A stretch of DNA of 64,000 nucleotides from Dichetophora obliterata (lineage: Eukaryota; Arthropoda; Insecta; Diptera; Sciomyzidae): contig OY986438.1 of NCBI GenBank assembly GCA_963920525.1, positions 130,788,920 through 130,852,919 of the forward strand, read 5' to 3'. This document shows, piece after piece, positions 1 through 14,058 of the stretch; positions within the stretch are counted from its first letter, which is position 1; each line of letters begins with the position of its first letter. The translations under genes were made by a program, and so were the position numbers. Below the pieces are notes generated by a model. The model did not search any database and had not been told where the DNA came from. It worked only from the letters and a program-made list of their open reading frames with translations.

Positions 1-385
1 TGAAAATTAATTCTGAAAATACATCATCACCGATTTGCGATTTAATAAATTAAGAGTACTTAAGGCTTCGGTCTCAAGGGGTTAAACCATTTACAGGCCA
101 TATATTTCTGGCCCACTTTCAACACTTTAAAGTAATTAAAATTAGTCAATCGCCATGATGATTTAATTTTTTCGTTGCAACTTATGCTGACTTAAAGATA
201 TACTTTTTGTAAGACCCACTTGGTTTATTTATTCAAAAAAGTTGTTGGTCCAAATAAAAGGAACAATTTTGGTCAATAAAGATAAAATGATCAAATACAG
301 GGAAAAAATTGTGTAAAAAAGCGCACAGCGTACTCTTTAATTTTACATAAATACAGTCATATCCTTGAAAATTCCGAATAAAAAA

Positions 386-888
386 GACAACAGAAAAATT
401 TTAAGGTCAATGAAAGGTCATAATGAATAAAAACTGTGGAAATTTGAAAATTAATTCTGAAAATTTGTCATAACTAATTTTCAATTTTCAAAATTTAAAG
501 TTCTTTTATACATACTTTTTCTATCAGGCAGGTTCTGTATTTCACTTCTGAGTGAAAGTGAAATTGAATCATAATTGAATTCGATATTTGGTGTTCTAAA
601 TATCACTTTTTTTCGTTTTGTATTAATTTATTCATTTAATTTATTAATATAATTAATTATATTAATGAAGAAAGTAGTATTTAGACCACCAAATATCGAA
701 TTCAATTATGATTCAATTTCACTCGAAAGTGAAATGCAGAACCTGCCTGATAGAAAAAGTATGTATAAAAGTACTCTAAATTTTGAAAATTGAAATTTAG
801 TGATGACAAATTTTCAGAATTAATTTTCAATTTTCCACAGTTTTTATTCATTATGACCTTTCATTGACCTTAAAATTTTTCTGTTGTC
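386..888. repeat. Foldback (long palindrome) element, copy 1
   Basis: An almost complete palindrome of about 503 bp. The left arm opens with GACAACAGAAAAATTTTAAG and the right arm closes with its reverse complement near 869-888. The arms meet near position 640 in an AT-rich centre. A core at about 531-743, bounded by TTCACTTCTGAGTGAAAGTG and its complement, recurs at 29937-30148, so the core is an independent repeat family. No coding capacity is visible. The structure suggests a non-autonomous foldback or MITE-type element. No clear target-site duplication is seen. Confidence 0.8.
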
Positions 889-1101
889 CAATATTTGTGT
901 AGTCTAAAACTAGTTAATAGAATTTACATAGAAAAACTCAGGACTAGACGAGATCAGCGATAGTTTAAAGTGTTTTTAATAAAAAGCCCTTTGAAATTAA
1001 TTAAAATTTTTATATATATATTTTACTAAAAATAACACTGTGCGCTTGATTGTATTCTTTTTTATCTGGATTTGATAATTTCAACGTTTTTCACTTAATT
1101 T

Positions 1102-1632
1102 TGGTATAAGGAATATTGTGGTAACATTTGTTTTACCACTTAAGCGAAAATTTTTCTGAAAAATTACTCAAGATATGCACTCATTTTCATGTTGATAACT
1201 CTTGAACCATTAGGATTTTAATTTTTTTGTTTTTTCAGCAAAGTTCTTCCTTTTATTCTGGCAAATAATTTTGCTGAACAAATAAATATGAAAAAATCGC
1301 TTCCAGTGTGTCTTATCGAATGAGTCTTATAAAAAGTTTAGCTTAAGGTCATAGCTTAAGGTCATAGCTAACATTAACAAGTTGAGCGTACATAGCGTAT
1401 GAGTAACATTATTTGCTTTAAAGTGTTGAATTCGGGCAAGACAAATTTCAAACGATTTTTTCATATATTTTTGTTCAGCAAAGGTGTTGGCCACAATAAT
1501 AGATTAATTAAATCCGTAATGGTTCACGAGTTATCAACTTGATAATAAATGTGTATCTTGAGTAATTTAAAAAACATGTTTGTTCTAAAGTCTTCGGTAA
1601 AGTGGCAAAACGGATGTTACCACAAAATATCT
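1102..1632. repeat. Diverged inverted repeat (arms about 165-178 bp)
   Basis: The segment at about 1102-1279 is, when reverse-complemented, clearly similar to 1473-1632. Shared blocks include GTTCAGCAAA, TAATGGTTCA, GAGTTATCAAC, ATATCTTGAGTAATTT and AATGTTACCACAA. The arms are diverged and separated by about 190 bp. No open frame of interest lies between them. It is probably a decayed foldback element. Part of the right arm also belongs to a direct repeat with 2821-2959. Confidence 0.65.
1426..1563 (+). repeat. Direct repeat, copy 1 of 2
   Basis: About 138 bp starting TTGAATTCGGGCAAGACAAA and ending near CTTGAGTA. It is nearly repeated at 2821-2959 with a few substitutions. It overlaps the right arm of the inverted repeat at 1102-1632, so the second copy is either a fragment of the same element family or a local duplication. 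Confidence 0.8.
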
Positions 1633-2235
1633 CAGACTTTTCGTGCCGCACATGATTACGTTTAATCACCGAAAAAAATTTAAAAAAATTATGTTTTGTG
1701 TTGAATTGCCGTATGGAAACTATCATATGCTTATCATCACGATTTGCGATGTTCGATCTTTTTGTTGACCGATTTGGTAGAGAATGTCCCAAACATACAT
1801 TTCTTTTCTGGTTTAAACATAACAACAAAATGTTTTCTCAAGCATACTTTACTGCAAAACTTTCTGTTAGAAAACACGATGTTGCTTCACAGCCGAATAA
1901 AGTCAAGCTGTTGTTAAAACAATGAAAAGACAATATTGATGTTAAAAACATAAACAAGATTTTGTTACACCACGCTAGCAATTCTGCATTACAATGTCAT
2001 CACAGACAAATTTTTACTAGCGGGTACACAACATGGCTGCCATGTTGTATTGAGAGCAGCTATCGGAACATAAAGAGGTAACCTTTGTTTGGTGTTGTAT
2101 TGCGCTGCTTTTTGAATGTAAGCATAAAATAAAATGCGTACCTTTTGTTATAATTAAACAATAGATTTTTCCAAAAACTTGGTAAGCAATGACACTGAAA
2201 ATTATCATAGGAATTGAGTTAAGAAATATTTATCA

Positions 2236-2311
2236 AAACCGGTTCAGTGGTTACCGAGCTTAGCTGTCATAAAATTTCGTGAGTCTCCTTTTATATAATA
2301 GTATAGATATT
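2236..2311 (+). repeat. Interspersed repeat tail, copy 1
   Basis: About 75 bp starting near AAACCGGTTCAGTGG and ending TTTTATATAATAGTATAGAT. It aligns along its length with 6286-6361 in the same orientation. The 'GGTTCAGTAGTT...TTTATATAATAGT' ending resembles 3' tails of non-LTR or SINE repeats common in insects. That family assignment is from memory of the pattern and is an inference. Confidence 0.5.
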
Positions 2312-2573
2312 TTACAAATGGTTCAATAATCTACCAGATAGTTAAAATATTAGTTAAGAACTGACTAGTTGATAAATTTAAAAATTAATTAAATTAGTAT
2401 TACAACTAATAGTTAATTAAATACCTAACCCATTGTCGTAAAAGTTACACTCTCCTTTGAAAAGTTTTATTTATATAAGAGTGATTGGCGCAACTTTCTT
2501 ACATAATATCGTTATAAATTCGTTATTCAAGAATTAATTATTGAGCCTAACTTCGTGAGCGAAGTCCATATTC

Positions 2574-2632
2574 TAGTAACTGGTACTAAGAACTACTAAT
2601 CTTGACCGCAAGGGTTTGAATCCCGGGCTTGC
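2574..2632 (+). repeat. Possible tRNA-like promoter module (A and B box)
   Basis: A box-A-like TAGTAACTGG at 2574 is followed about 40 bp later by a box-B-like GGTTTGAATCC at 2613. That order and spacing are expected of an RNA polymerase III internal promoter. No cloverleaf can be drawn convincingly, so this is not called a tRNA. It may be the head of a degraded SINE. Confidence 0.3.
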
Positions 2633-2820
2633 AATCATATTTTGTAATAATGATAAGTTTAATTTTGTTATTAATAATTGTAGCTGTTTATAAATATTTT
2701 AATTATTTTAAATAATGTTGTTAATATTCTTGCAGCACTAATAGTAGAGCAGCACTAGAATATTGCACCTATTCTTGCACCGAAAAGTAACTTCTACAAG
2801 TTTTATACTATCAGTTAAGG

Positions 2821-2959
2821 TTGAATTCGGGCAAGACAAATTTCAAACGATTTTTTTATATATTTTTGTTCAGAAAACGTATTGGCCACAATAATAGATT
2901 ATTTAAATTCGTAATGGTTCACGAGTTATCAACTTGATAATAAATGTATATCTTGAGTA
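2821..2959 (+). repeat. Direct repeat, copy 2 of 2
   Basis: A near copy of 1426-1563 in the same orientation. The differences are scattered substitutions (for example GTTCAGAAAACG here against GTTCAGCAAAGG there). The flanks differ, so this is a dispersed fragment rather than part of a tandem array. Confidence 0.8.
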
Positions 2960-3938
2960 GCTCAGTGTAACGACCGAAGTTTTGACGTTTTTTCATAAAT
3001 TCATTTATATAAGAAAATAAAATGCAATCGTTTTGAAATTTAAACATATTTTTTGGTGTCTTAACGTGTACAAAGCATTTTACTTTATATCATTTTACTT
3101 TGATTTGTTTATATTTATTTATATCAAAGTGGTCTTCGAAAAAAGGTGAGTTGTTTTGGGGAAGCACCCATCCTTACGAAGTCATCGGATATAAGAAATT
3201 AAAAAAGAATTCAACTGTTCTGTAGACTTAATTATAGTGCACTAACCTTAATTATGCATTTTTAAAACAAACTAAAAAATGGCGGACTTGTGGAAAAAAA
3301 AAATTAAAAATTGAACTGTTTTTTTTTATTTGTTCAAGAAAATTAACTTATTTAAAAAAATGGTTGTTTTTAAGATTCTGGACTTAGCTATGAATGTCTT
3401 TAATAACGGGTTAAATTTTTAGCGAAATCGGTTAAATAGTTTTTAGTCAGTGCTTCCCCGAAGTTTCGAAAACGTAGTTTCGAGAAAAACGTGTTTAAAG
3501 TTTTTACAGCACTTTCATACACACTAAGGCACGCTTTCTTCTTTTAGCTGTAACTTTAGAAATATTTTAAACTAGCAAATACCCGCTTCTTCACCTGCGA
3601 AACAAGTATTAAAGACCATGTAAAAATTTGAAATCTTTAAAATAAAGTATTTTGTTGTAGTTTCAAATGCAAAATATAAAAGCGATTGTGTTTGTTATAT
3701 AATAAAAAATGGTATAAATATTAAAAAATTACTTAATTTAATTTGAATTACCTTCTTTAAACAGTAATTGTTATGGTGACATAAAGTTGCTGGGCTTTTT
3801 TTGTATTTTGATTTATTAATAAGTCCTGCATTACAGAATTATAAAAAATTTGGGCAAAAAAATTTTTAAATTTGTTATTAAAAAATGTAATAAAAAATGA
3901 AGTAACCGTGCGAACTAAATTACCAAATTTTAGTCTTA
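2960..3938. other. Gene-free AT-rich stretch
   Basis: No coding sequence was recognised. A block at 3460-3520 containing CGTAGTTTCGAGAAAAACG is similar, in reverse complement, to 48795-48835, suggesting an old dispersed repeat. Near 3570 the string ACTAGCAAATACCCGCTTC resembles the head of a common insect interspersed repeat, but I cannot assign a family. Confidence 0.5.
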
Positions 3939-4340
3939 TACTACGTTAGCATTGGGCCAAATGACACATTTCAGCCCATTCAGCCAAATGAGAAATGAAG
4001 TCATCTCATTTCCCATACAAATTCTCAGTTACAATTCAACTTGTTCTTATTACACGTTCTTATTGTAATAATAACGTTAACTATATCTTACGTTCTTATT
4101 ACAAACTATTTTAAACGCATTCAATTAAGAATGGATAAAAAAAACAGAACACACTTCAACCACAAGTAACCTCAAACAACGAATCATTTTATACATGTGT
4201 TTATTATCAATATCAACCAGTAATAACAAAACAAATAAGCAGTTGTCAAACGAAATGAGATACTTTCGCAAAAAAACCAATGTAAGCACTTTTCTATGGC
4301 TGATTCCAAATAAATCATTTGGCCTAATTTAAACGTAGTA
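3939..4340. mobile_element. MITE with TACTACGTT inverted ends and TA duplication
   Basis: About 402 bp. The left end reads TACTACGTTAGCATTGGGCC and the right end, reverse-complemented, TACTACGTTTAAATTAGGCC. Both are followed by CAAATGA. A TA dinucleotide flanks each end (3937-3938 and 4341-4342), the target duplication of Tc1/mariner-type elements. There is no coding capacity. The superfamily is inferred only from the TA. Confidence 0.65.
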
Positions 4341-4344
4341 TAAT

Positions 4345-6285
4345 ACGACCAAAACTTTGAAATAAAGCATTTTCATTGATTTTTGAGAGGTGAAAGGGGG
4401 TGTGAAAACTCATTTTTAGTATAGCTATCGAAAGTAACCATACAAATAAAATTACCGAAGTCTTGTACGACCAAAACCATCTGAAATATAGCATTTTTTG
4501 CATAAAGTAGACGTAAAAAGTAGGAGTAGCAAAATATCAATAGCCTATCCCGATTTAGTTGAAAAAACAAATCATTTGGTACCTATATTGTCTTAATTGG
4601 TGCAGTTGCTCTAGCGATAATGTCAAACAACTGCGCAGTGTCACAATAGTGTAGCTTTTAATAGTATATAAAGATTCATTTTGTTTTAACATGAATAAAA
4701 AGTTTTTGGAAGATTTATAATATTCTAAAATCATGTTTAAGATAAGTTGTTTGGGTTATACATTGTTCCAATAATGTTAGTTTAAAGATTTTACTAAAGA
4801 ATTTCCTGACTTTACAACTAGCATTACTTTTCCAGCAATACCTATTAACTAATGCGCACACACCAAAATTTGCAAAAAACAAATAATTTTCGCTCCATCT
4901 TATTGTAAATGAATTTGTCAATTTTTGTTCCAGTTTAAAAATATTTCTTTAACTATTCGTTTGCAATTTAAAAAGTCTGTCTTTATACTTGTATTCCACA
5001 TTATCCGTCTGTCGGTATGTTTGATTTTGACAGTCCACTAAACATTTAAATCATAGCATTAAAAATCACCTTAAATCTTATTAGATTTTCAAAAAAGCGG
5101 TTTACTGTATAAGTATATGTCATCAGTGGTTTAGCGAAAAATTATTATTCCGAATTGTGTACAGGTGTTGAAAGACTCGCAGCTACATTATTATTAAGAA
5201 ATACTTGGTTACGTCATGTGTCCATTTACCACTGGGTTGTTTTCAGTGTGCTCTTTAAGGCGCTCATTAATACATACTCATGATAGAATGAGTTGAAGGT
5301 AGTATTAATCGAGCTGAAACAGCTGTTCAGCGTGGGCATATATTGTCAAAATGAGGTGATGACATTTAAGGATGTTGTCTTTCTTAATTAAAAAAGGGAT
5401 TTTTTCTTAAAAGGGAAATAATATTTTTTTAAAACGGCACAATTTTCGGAACATTTAGCCTTTAGCAAAAATGGTCTTTTTTATTTTTTTTATTTTTAAT
5501 TTTTTCAAAATGTGTATTTGGAGCTAAAAAAGGTAGTAGTGAAAAAATTAAAGGCCGCTCTCAAGTCGTTCATAAATTATATGGGTCCAAAGTTAGAAAA
5601 AATTACCTTAACAACATGTTATTTTTTAAATTTTCCAACAAAAATAATATTGATGGGTATCAGAAGAAAGGCAAGTATCTATTCAACGAAGTATAAATAT
5701 TGAAAATTCATGCATATCTATTGAAGATATAGCTCTTTTTGGACTAAGAAAATTTTACGTTTGAAGATGTTTTTGTGATATAAAAATGTTGTCCTTGAAA
5801 TGATCCCAAATTGATGTAAAATTGAAGTTTTTAAAATAAATAAGTTTAGTGTATAAATAGCATTGTAAACATAATGAGAACAATATGACTCCAAAATGCT
5901 TGCTTTAAAAACAAAAAAAAAACCCCTTGTTATTTTTGTTTCGGTGTACATCACTTGTTTTTGACATCTTATGCCCACAGCTAGGCAGCGCAGTCGCTAT
6001 TATTACTACCTGGTCATTGTATCATGTACATACTCAAAGTGGGAGAGTTTAAATGAGCAAAGCTTCCCGACACCGCAATAGAAACATTGAGAGACACTAC
6101 AGCAGAGGAAAAGAGCTTATGCTGCTTGTATGTCTAACAATTAAATGAAGCAATGATTTTTATGTTTGATTTTTTTGGATACTTTATAAATTGATATTTA
6201 AGTAATTTTAAAGAAAGGTTTTAAAAAAATAAAGGATGCATGACTTTAAGTAAAGCATGTAGCTTAATATCAGTGAAAGAATTAC
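4345..6285. other. Gene-free stretch, nothing recognised
   Basis: AT-rich DNA with only short random open frames. I saw no conserved protein motif and no clear repeat structure. Confidence 0.4.
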
Positions 6286-6361
6286 TAAAATCGGTTCAGT
6301 AGTTTTTAAGTTTAGCGTCGTCGCAAATATATGAGAAGCCTTTTATATAATAGTTTAGATA
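6286..6361 (+). repeat. Interspersed repeat tail, copy 2
   Basis: Matches 2236-2311. It contains AAAATCGGTTCAGTAGTTTT and ends TTTTATATAATAGTTTAGAT. It is probably the 3' tail of a non-LTR or SINE-type repeat. The body upstream (about 6050-6285) is not recognisable. Confidence 0.5.
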
Positions 6362-9300
6362 TAGATTTCGGTCTAAAACTTTAAGAGTATATTTTTAAGG
6401 TATTTATAAAAAAAAAATTAATTTTTGGAATCCGTCACACTGGACTTCCTACTAACTCAAATATTTAGTAAAAAAATAAAAATTTTAAAAATATTCTTCA
6501 TACTTTACTGATGGCTAATGATTTGATCCTTGTTTTGAATAAGAAACTGCCCGACCGGCTTACAACTTCTAGTTCAGTTACTGCTTGCGAGTGGTAGTTA
6601 AAGTCACTATTAAAACTTGTTCGAAATAGCCTATGTCAGGAAAAATGCAAGTTTGAGCAATGTAAAAAGTAGTTTAGCTGAACTAGAACTGGTATTTTAA
6701 AAGCTAGTAAATCGACTAGTATATTAACAAGTTAACTACACTTCAGGGTAGCGATGATGACTCGTTTGCCAACTCCATTCACGTTACGCTTGGAACGGCA
6801 TGGCCCCATCATTAAGATTCTGAGTTTTTTTGTCGAGTGGTGGTTATGTGACTGAAGTTTTTTGGGTTCAACGAAGCTTATTAATATTGTGCGCACGATG
6901 CCTATCACTGGGTCGCTTAAACCTTTTATATGTATTTAAGTAGCGATTTAGTGGGTCCTTGTTGTTGTTTTGTTTTTTTTTTTCTATTTTGGCTCGTCTT
7001 TTGCTTTATGATGTGTTAATTTGGAGCTTGCTTAAGAAAGTAAAGACTAGCGGGCTGCTTTTATGCTAATTAAAAGAGAAGTTGCAATCAGAACGTTACT
7101 GTTGTTGTTGGTGTTGTTGCTTTTAACTATCTGAAGGGTCTCCATGACATTTGAGCTGCAATCTGCTATAACTTTAGCTTTATTGCGTATACATTTTTTG
7201 AGTACTTCAGGCTGCTTAATTAGGGTGACGCACACCAGATGGCTTTCTTTCTCTGTCATTAAAATCATTTTCATCTCTAATTAAGTTTGGCGATAACACA
7301 TTCACAGACACATTTGCTGCAGAAATTGCTTGCGTGTATTGTATATCTACTTTTGTTGCTTTGGTGCATCATTTTCGGTAACTGCTTATTAAGTTACTTT
7401 ATTGCTGAAATAAAACCGCTCCATTCAAGTTAATTCATTTAGTTCCTGCTCTACCAATTTCCATGAATAAACATAAGCGAACAACGAAAAACATTTAAAT
7501 GCCAGTCCGTTGATAATTAATTTGCTTGTCATTGAATGACATTAACGCCTACAGGCCAGAAATTATGCACGAAAAATGTAAGTTGTTTTACACACACGCC
7601 CGCCACACATGCTTATAATCAGGATTTTGTATGTGTGCTTGTGTTAGTTTTTTTTTATTTGTCAATTGTTCGTGTTGTTTAATATTGAAGAATAATTTTT
7701 TGCTCATGCATAATTTAATTAATCTATAAAAAATATTTATTTAATTACGTGTATGCATTTAAATAATTTTTTCCGGCTCATTAGGCATGAGTCAGTAAGG
7801 TTGCAATATATTTGTGGGTGCAAGCTTTTAAATTTACCATATAAAATTGTAATTAAATAAATAAAGTTTAGAAAAGATCAACTCAAATTCAGATTTCTTA
7901 AAATTAAATTTAGAATATTTCATTTAAATTTCAGAAAAAGTCTATTGAAATTTAGAAAAGGTTTAATTAAATTCAGAAAAAGCAAATAACTTATTAAAAC
8001 TAAAATTTTACATTACCTTTATCATTACCAATACGAAGTTTTTTAAAAAACCCATAACTTTAAATCAAATACCAAATCCTTTTTTAATAATTAACTACTA
8101 CTATTAACATACAAAAATTATTATTATGATATTATTTTTTGGTGACAGAAGCAAATTCTTTGGAAAGTTTTTAAGTGATTTTCAAACTTACTACAAAAAT
8201 TATCTAAATATTTTGAAATAAAATGTAAATTATGGAGCACTATAACTTTTAAGGTCATAAAATATGAAAATAATAAATTTCACTCACACATACACATACA
8301 CACACTACATTGCTACACACAGCGACAGTGAAAATAATACATACATTCAAATGCAAACATTAAAAAAAACAGAATGAGGTCACATAAATTACGCTAACAT
8401 GTAGCTAAAAAGCACACACACACATACACACGCATTCTCACCAAACAAAGAAAAACACATACAACTACATATATAAACAAATAAATTATAACAAAACAGT
8501 CTGCATAGAATTTGCCAAAAAATAAATTTTAAAAATACAATAACACACTCACAATTGTTTACACACACTAACACACTCACAAAAATCTACCAAGCTTAAT
8601 GCTAATTGCGTGTTTTTCCACTCTAATTACGATTTTGATGCCATTTAAAGGGTATGCAAGAAAATAAAAACTAAAATTTACAAACACATACACAAATACG
8701 TAGCATGCTTTATAAGTGCATATGTGTGCTTTTTTAAACAGCATAATACTAAAGCGCTATCGTAGTCTATCCTTAGCGCACATACGCTCAAAACAGTCAC
8801 GTTTGTAGTCACACTCACGGTCACATCCACACCTACATTCACACAACAAATAGTAGCTTTAAAAAATTTTTTAGTTTTTGTATTTGTATGTGTGTAGAAT
8901 AAGAATAAAGTGTAAAAAAATTACAAAAAAAAAATTCTATATAAAAGACATTCAGCTCAAGTTGTTGCTGTTTTTGTTTTACTTGCCCATGTGACAAAAA
9001 ATTACTTTAAATTCAAGCCGAATTTTATGTTCACAATTAGCCCAAAAATCATGCCCAACAAATTATTCACCATCTTTCTGGCCACTACCTCCAAACTAAC
9101 CCCTCAACGCTAGGTTTTGGACCGTAAAGTAGACGCTTCAAAACAGTTGCTGTTTATATGGTAAAAAATAATAAATTTTTATTAAAATTCTTTCAGCCGA
9201 TGCCGCAGCTGCCTCTATTTCTGCTCCTGCTGCTACCTCCTGCTTCTCATTCATGAATATTTATGTATTATAAATTTTAAATACAAAAACAAAATAAAAA

Positions 9301-9930
9301 CAAATGCGAAGAAAACAACCGACAAACAAATGTTTAAAAACATAAAAACTTCAAGGGTTTGCTTTTAATTTTCAGAAATCTCAAAATAAATTTATGTAAA
9401 ACTTTGCTTTTGTACCCATTTCTGCACGGGAAGTAAAATATAATCGTGTATGTGTGTGTATGTGTGTGTTTGTCCTGCACTTAAAAGGCCCACTGGGAAC
9501 GATTATTATTTTTTAGCGAGTTCCAATGCATGGCTTTTATGGCGCAACAAGTTTTTGGCTTGCATTCTAAAATATTTTAACAAAAACTAAATAAAAATAA
9601 AATATTTAAACTAAGTGAACTTTCTGTGGAACACAGTGGTTCGTTCCCATATCAGCATAGGACAAAAATAAAAGAAGTTGATAGAATACATTTCAAAATG
9701 GATAATAATTCAAAAGTATTATCAGTTTTATTTTTAGAAAGAATTTTCTCTCTACACGTTTGAAAACATTGGACATTTTTTTGGATTATATATAGAACAA
9801 CACCAAAAAAAGATTACTTTTTAATCCAAGAAAAGTTTTAAATTTTCTAATCTAAAAAAGATTAGTTTTTAATCCGCAAAAAGTAAAAAAAAGAGTTATA
9901 TATATATTAACTTTAAATAAAAAAATATCT
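6362..9930. other. Gene-free region, CA/TG-rich, possibly unique host DNA
   Basis: No transposon protein or terminal repeat was found. The stretch has many short CA or TG runs (for example 8282-8440 and 8540-8580, and TGTGTGTATG near 9450). It is less repeat-like than its neighbours and could be an intron or intergenic spacer of a host gene. That is inference; no exon was identified. Confidence 0.4.
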
Positions 9931-9937
9931 GACTAGA

Positions 9938-10010
9938 TCGTGATTTGAACACACGTCCTCTGATGTGCTGATCCAACACCTTATCCACTCGTCTATCTCA
10001 GTTGTTAAGA
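9938..10010 (-). repeat. tRNA-like repeat family 2, copy a
   Basis: Read on the minus strand it contains a box-A-like TAGACGAGTGG and, about 40 bp on, a box-B-like GTGTTCAAATC. The same module occurs in copy b (11206-11262 joined to 10100-10155) and on the plus strand at 26015-26110 (TAGACGAATGG...GGTTCAAATC). The downstream AT-rich tail runs towards 9890. It is probably a tRNA-derived SINE or a MITE carrying a tRNA-like module. I found no credible full tRNA fold. Confidence 0.6.
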
Positions 10011-10099
10011 AAGTTAAGCTTAGTTTGTATCATTACGCAGGCAAATAAGCTTGCAGTAAGTAAGCAAGCAAGCAGAAACGAGGGTTCGAGACCCAGTTA

Positions 10100-11262
10100 A
10101 ATTAAACTAGAATGAAAGAAAATTTTTTACCAGTTCGTGATTTTAACACACGTCCCACAGAGGTGCACGGGCAAAATTCAGCGGCCAAAAATCGTTTTTC
10201 ACATTTCACTGTTTTAACAATTTAATGATGCAGTTTTTTTATGGATACAATTAAGACACATGCAAATTTTCAGGTTCATGGGTCAACGGGAACGTATTGA
10301 ACGGCGTAAAAACCAAAAAGTTCATTCTCATTTTTTTGTGAATTTGAATTTTTTAAATATTTTGTTGAAGTTTGAAGACGTGTAACTTTTTAACGGTGCA
10401 ACATTTTTGAACAATTTTTTTAATTGTCAGTAAAATTTCTTATAAAAAATTCAAAATTTTATTAGAATTTATGTTTTATAGTTTTTTTTCAGATATTATT
10501 TTAAAAGTCTATTTTTAAATCAAATTTTGAGAAAACTCATACACCGTCGTGCGACGACAGAGCTTGATTGTATTTTTTAGAAAGTTTAAAGCATTTAAAA
10601 CATTTTTTTTATATTTCAACTGCCGAATATATTTTAAAACGAATATATTTTAACTGCCATTCACCGCAAAAAGCGCTTTAACCACTGCTCGAAATCGATG
10701 CCGTAATTTAAGCTGGCAAACGAAACTTGGCAAAAAAAACTCTTGAATACGATTTTTTTTAAGAAAATTGATATAAAATATCAATTTATAAATACTTAGA
10801 TAAATAATACTTTCTTTTAATGCATATACAATGTTAAAATAATTCAATAAAACATTCTATACAAAAATAAAACCTTTATATATAAAAATTTTTTACTTTT
10901 GAACATGTCGAAAAACCAAATTAAAAAAATAAAGATGAGAAAATCGCAGAAATTATATCTAGTTCTCAAACAAAAGGCATATTTTATCGTTAAGTTGCAA
11001 AAAAAAAAAATTCTATATATTTACCAGTTTACTTTCCATACAAAGTGGCGTCATCTATATGGTAAAAGCTTCATAAACTCACAATTAATGGTTTTTTCTT
11101 TCATATGCTAAAAAAACTGCTTTAAAAAATGTTCATTCGCTTAGAAGATATAGATTTCTGACCGCCAAATGCCAAAAAACTCACTTTTTGCGCCTCTGTG
11201 CGTCTTTTGTTGTGCTGGTCCAACACCATCCACTCGTCTAACTCAGTTGTGCACAAATTTTT
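10100..11262 (-). repeat. tRNA-like repeat family 2, copy b, split by an insertion
   Basis: The minus-strand copy starts near 11262 and runs to 11206 (box-A side, CACTCGTCTAACTCAGTTGT on the plus strand). It is interrupted and resumes at 10155-10100 (box-B side, GTGATTTTAACACACGTC on the plus strand). Comparison with the uninterrupted copy a shows the two halves are adjacent parts of one repeat. The interruption is the element at 10156-11200. Confidence 0.6.
10156..11200. mobile_element. Transib-like non-autonomous element (CACAGAGG ends, 5-bp duplication)
   Basis: About 1,045 bp with inverted ends CACAGAGGTGCA (left) and, reverse-complemented, CACAGAGGCGCA (right). Both are followed by a GGCGGT/GCGGCC-like block. 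It lies inside a tRNA-like repeat, flanked by CGTCC (10151-10155) and CGTCT (11201-11205), a 5-bp target duplication with one change. Transib elements are known for CACWRTG-type ends and GC-rich 5-bp duplications, so Transib-like is the best guess. Other CACAG-ended groups are possible. Short frames inside show no transposase motif. Confidence 0.55.
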
Positions 11263-11300
11263 GCATTAAAAAGTAGTCCACAATTGTAACCGTGTATCTC

Positions 11301-13380
<2,080 letters not shown>

Positions 13381-13645
13381 GTTAGTTGGACGGTGGATAG
13401 ATGGAGTAGTGTCGGCGAAGATTTGTTTTAAATTTGCACAGCTCAAAACTGCCGGGAAACACACTCGCAGGGAGACTATTCCACAACTTAACCGTGCGAC
13501 TAAAGAACGAATTATCACGGTAATGCGAAATTAAGCAGAAGCTCCAAATAAGATCTTGAAGCCCCTGCTCAAATGTGCGAATTGTACTCCATTTTCGGTC
13601 TAATATATGATTTGTAGATCATGCTAAGATCAGCTGAAGTGAAAT
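13381..13645 (-). pseudogene. Non-LTR retrotransposon ORF2, C-terminal remnant
   Basis: On the minus strand, starting near 13640, the translation gives IYKSYIRPKMEYNSHI, then (after an in-frame stop and a frame change) RDNSFFSRTVKLWNSLP and FKTNLRRHYS before a stop near 13383. The YIRP.MEY..HIW and R...F..R....WN.LP...F...L blocks are the conserved C-terminal ends of LINE reverse transcriptases of the Jockey/CR1 type. The reverse transcriptase core itself is missing, so this is a 5'-truncated dead copy. The remaining 3' UTR and tail at about 13290-13380 are unclear. The family call is by motif only. Confidence 0.7.
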
Positions 13646-13699
13646 ATTTTTTGCACCGTTTTGAGAACAATTCTGTATTATTTTTGTTTTTAATACAAT

Positions 13700-14058
13700 T
13701 TAGACTGAATTCTAGTACAATTGGTTACTAAATTGAGATTTGGATCCGAAAAAGTAACCCTGGAAATGCTAAGACTCAATATGAGGCGATTTGGTTCATA
13801 TGCCTGTTCATCACTTTTGTTAGGTATAGAAAAATAGCCCAGTGGATAGACTAGTAATCTTGCAAACTGGATGTTATACTGAATATAACTATCGTTTGTT
13901 ATTTTTTTTTAATATTTTAATCCAAGCATGTACTAAATTTAAAACCAAAGCTGTATTAAAGCAATATTTTATTTTTTGCAAATACTAGATTTGAAAACAA
14001 AGCATGTGTTGACTTATGTGTAGTACAGAAAAGTTTCAATTTTAGTTCAAGATTTCTG
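13700..14058 (+). repeat. tRNA-like repeat family 3, copy a
   Basis: Aligns along most of its length with the reverse complement of 27160-27480. Shared blocks include GGTTCATATGCCTGTTCATC, ATAGCCCAGTGGATAGACTA (box-A-like, 13832), AAACCAAAGCTGTATTAAA and GTACAGAAAAGTTTCAATTT. A third piece of the tail lies at 23813-23862. The tRNA-like module is internal rather than at the 5' edge, unlike a standard SINE. The right edge abuts the Helitron helicase remnant at 14045. Confidence 0.65.

Noticed and set aside
9938..10010. A functional tRNA gene
   Set aside because: A and B boxes are present, but acceptor and anticodon stems do not pair convincingly and the module is repeated with AT-rich tails, as in SINEs.
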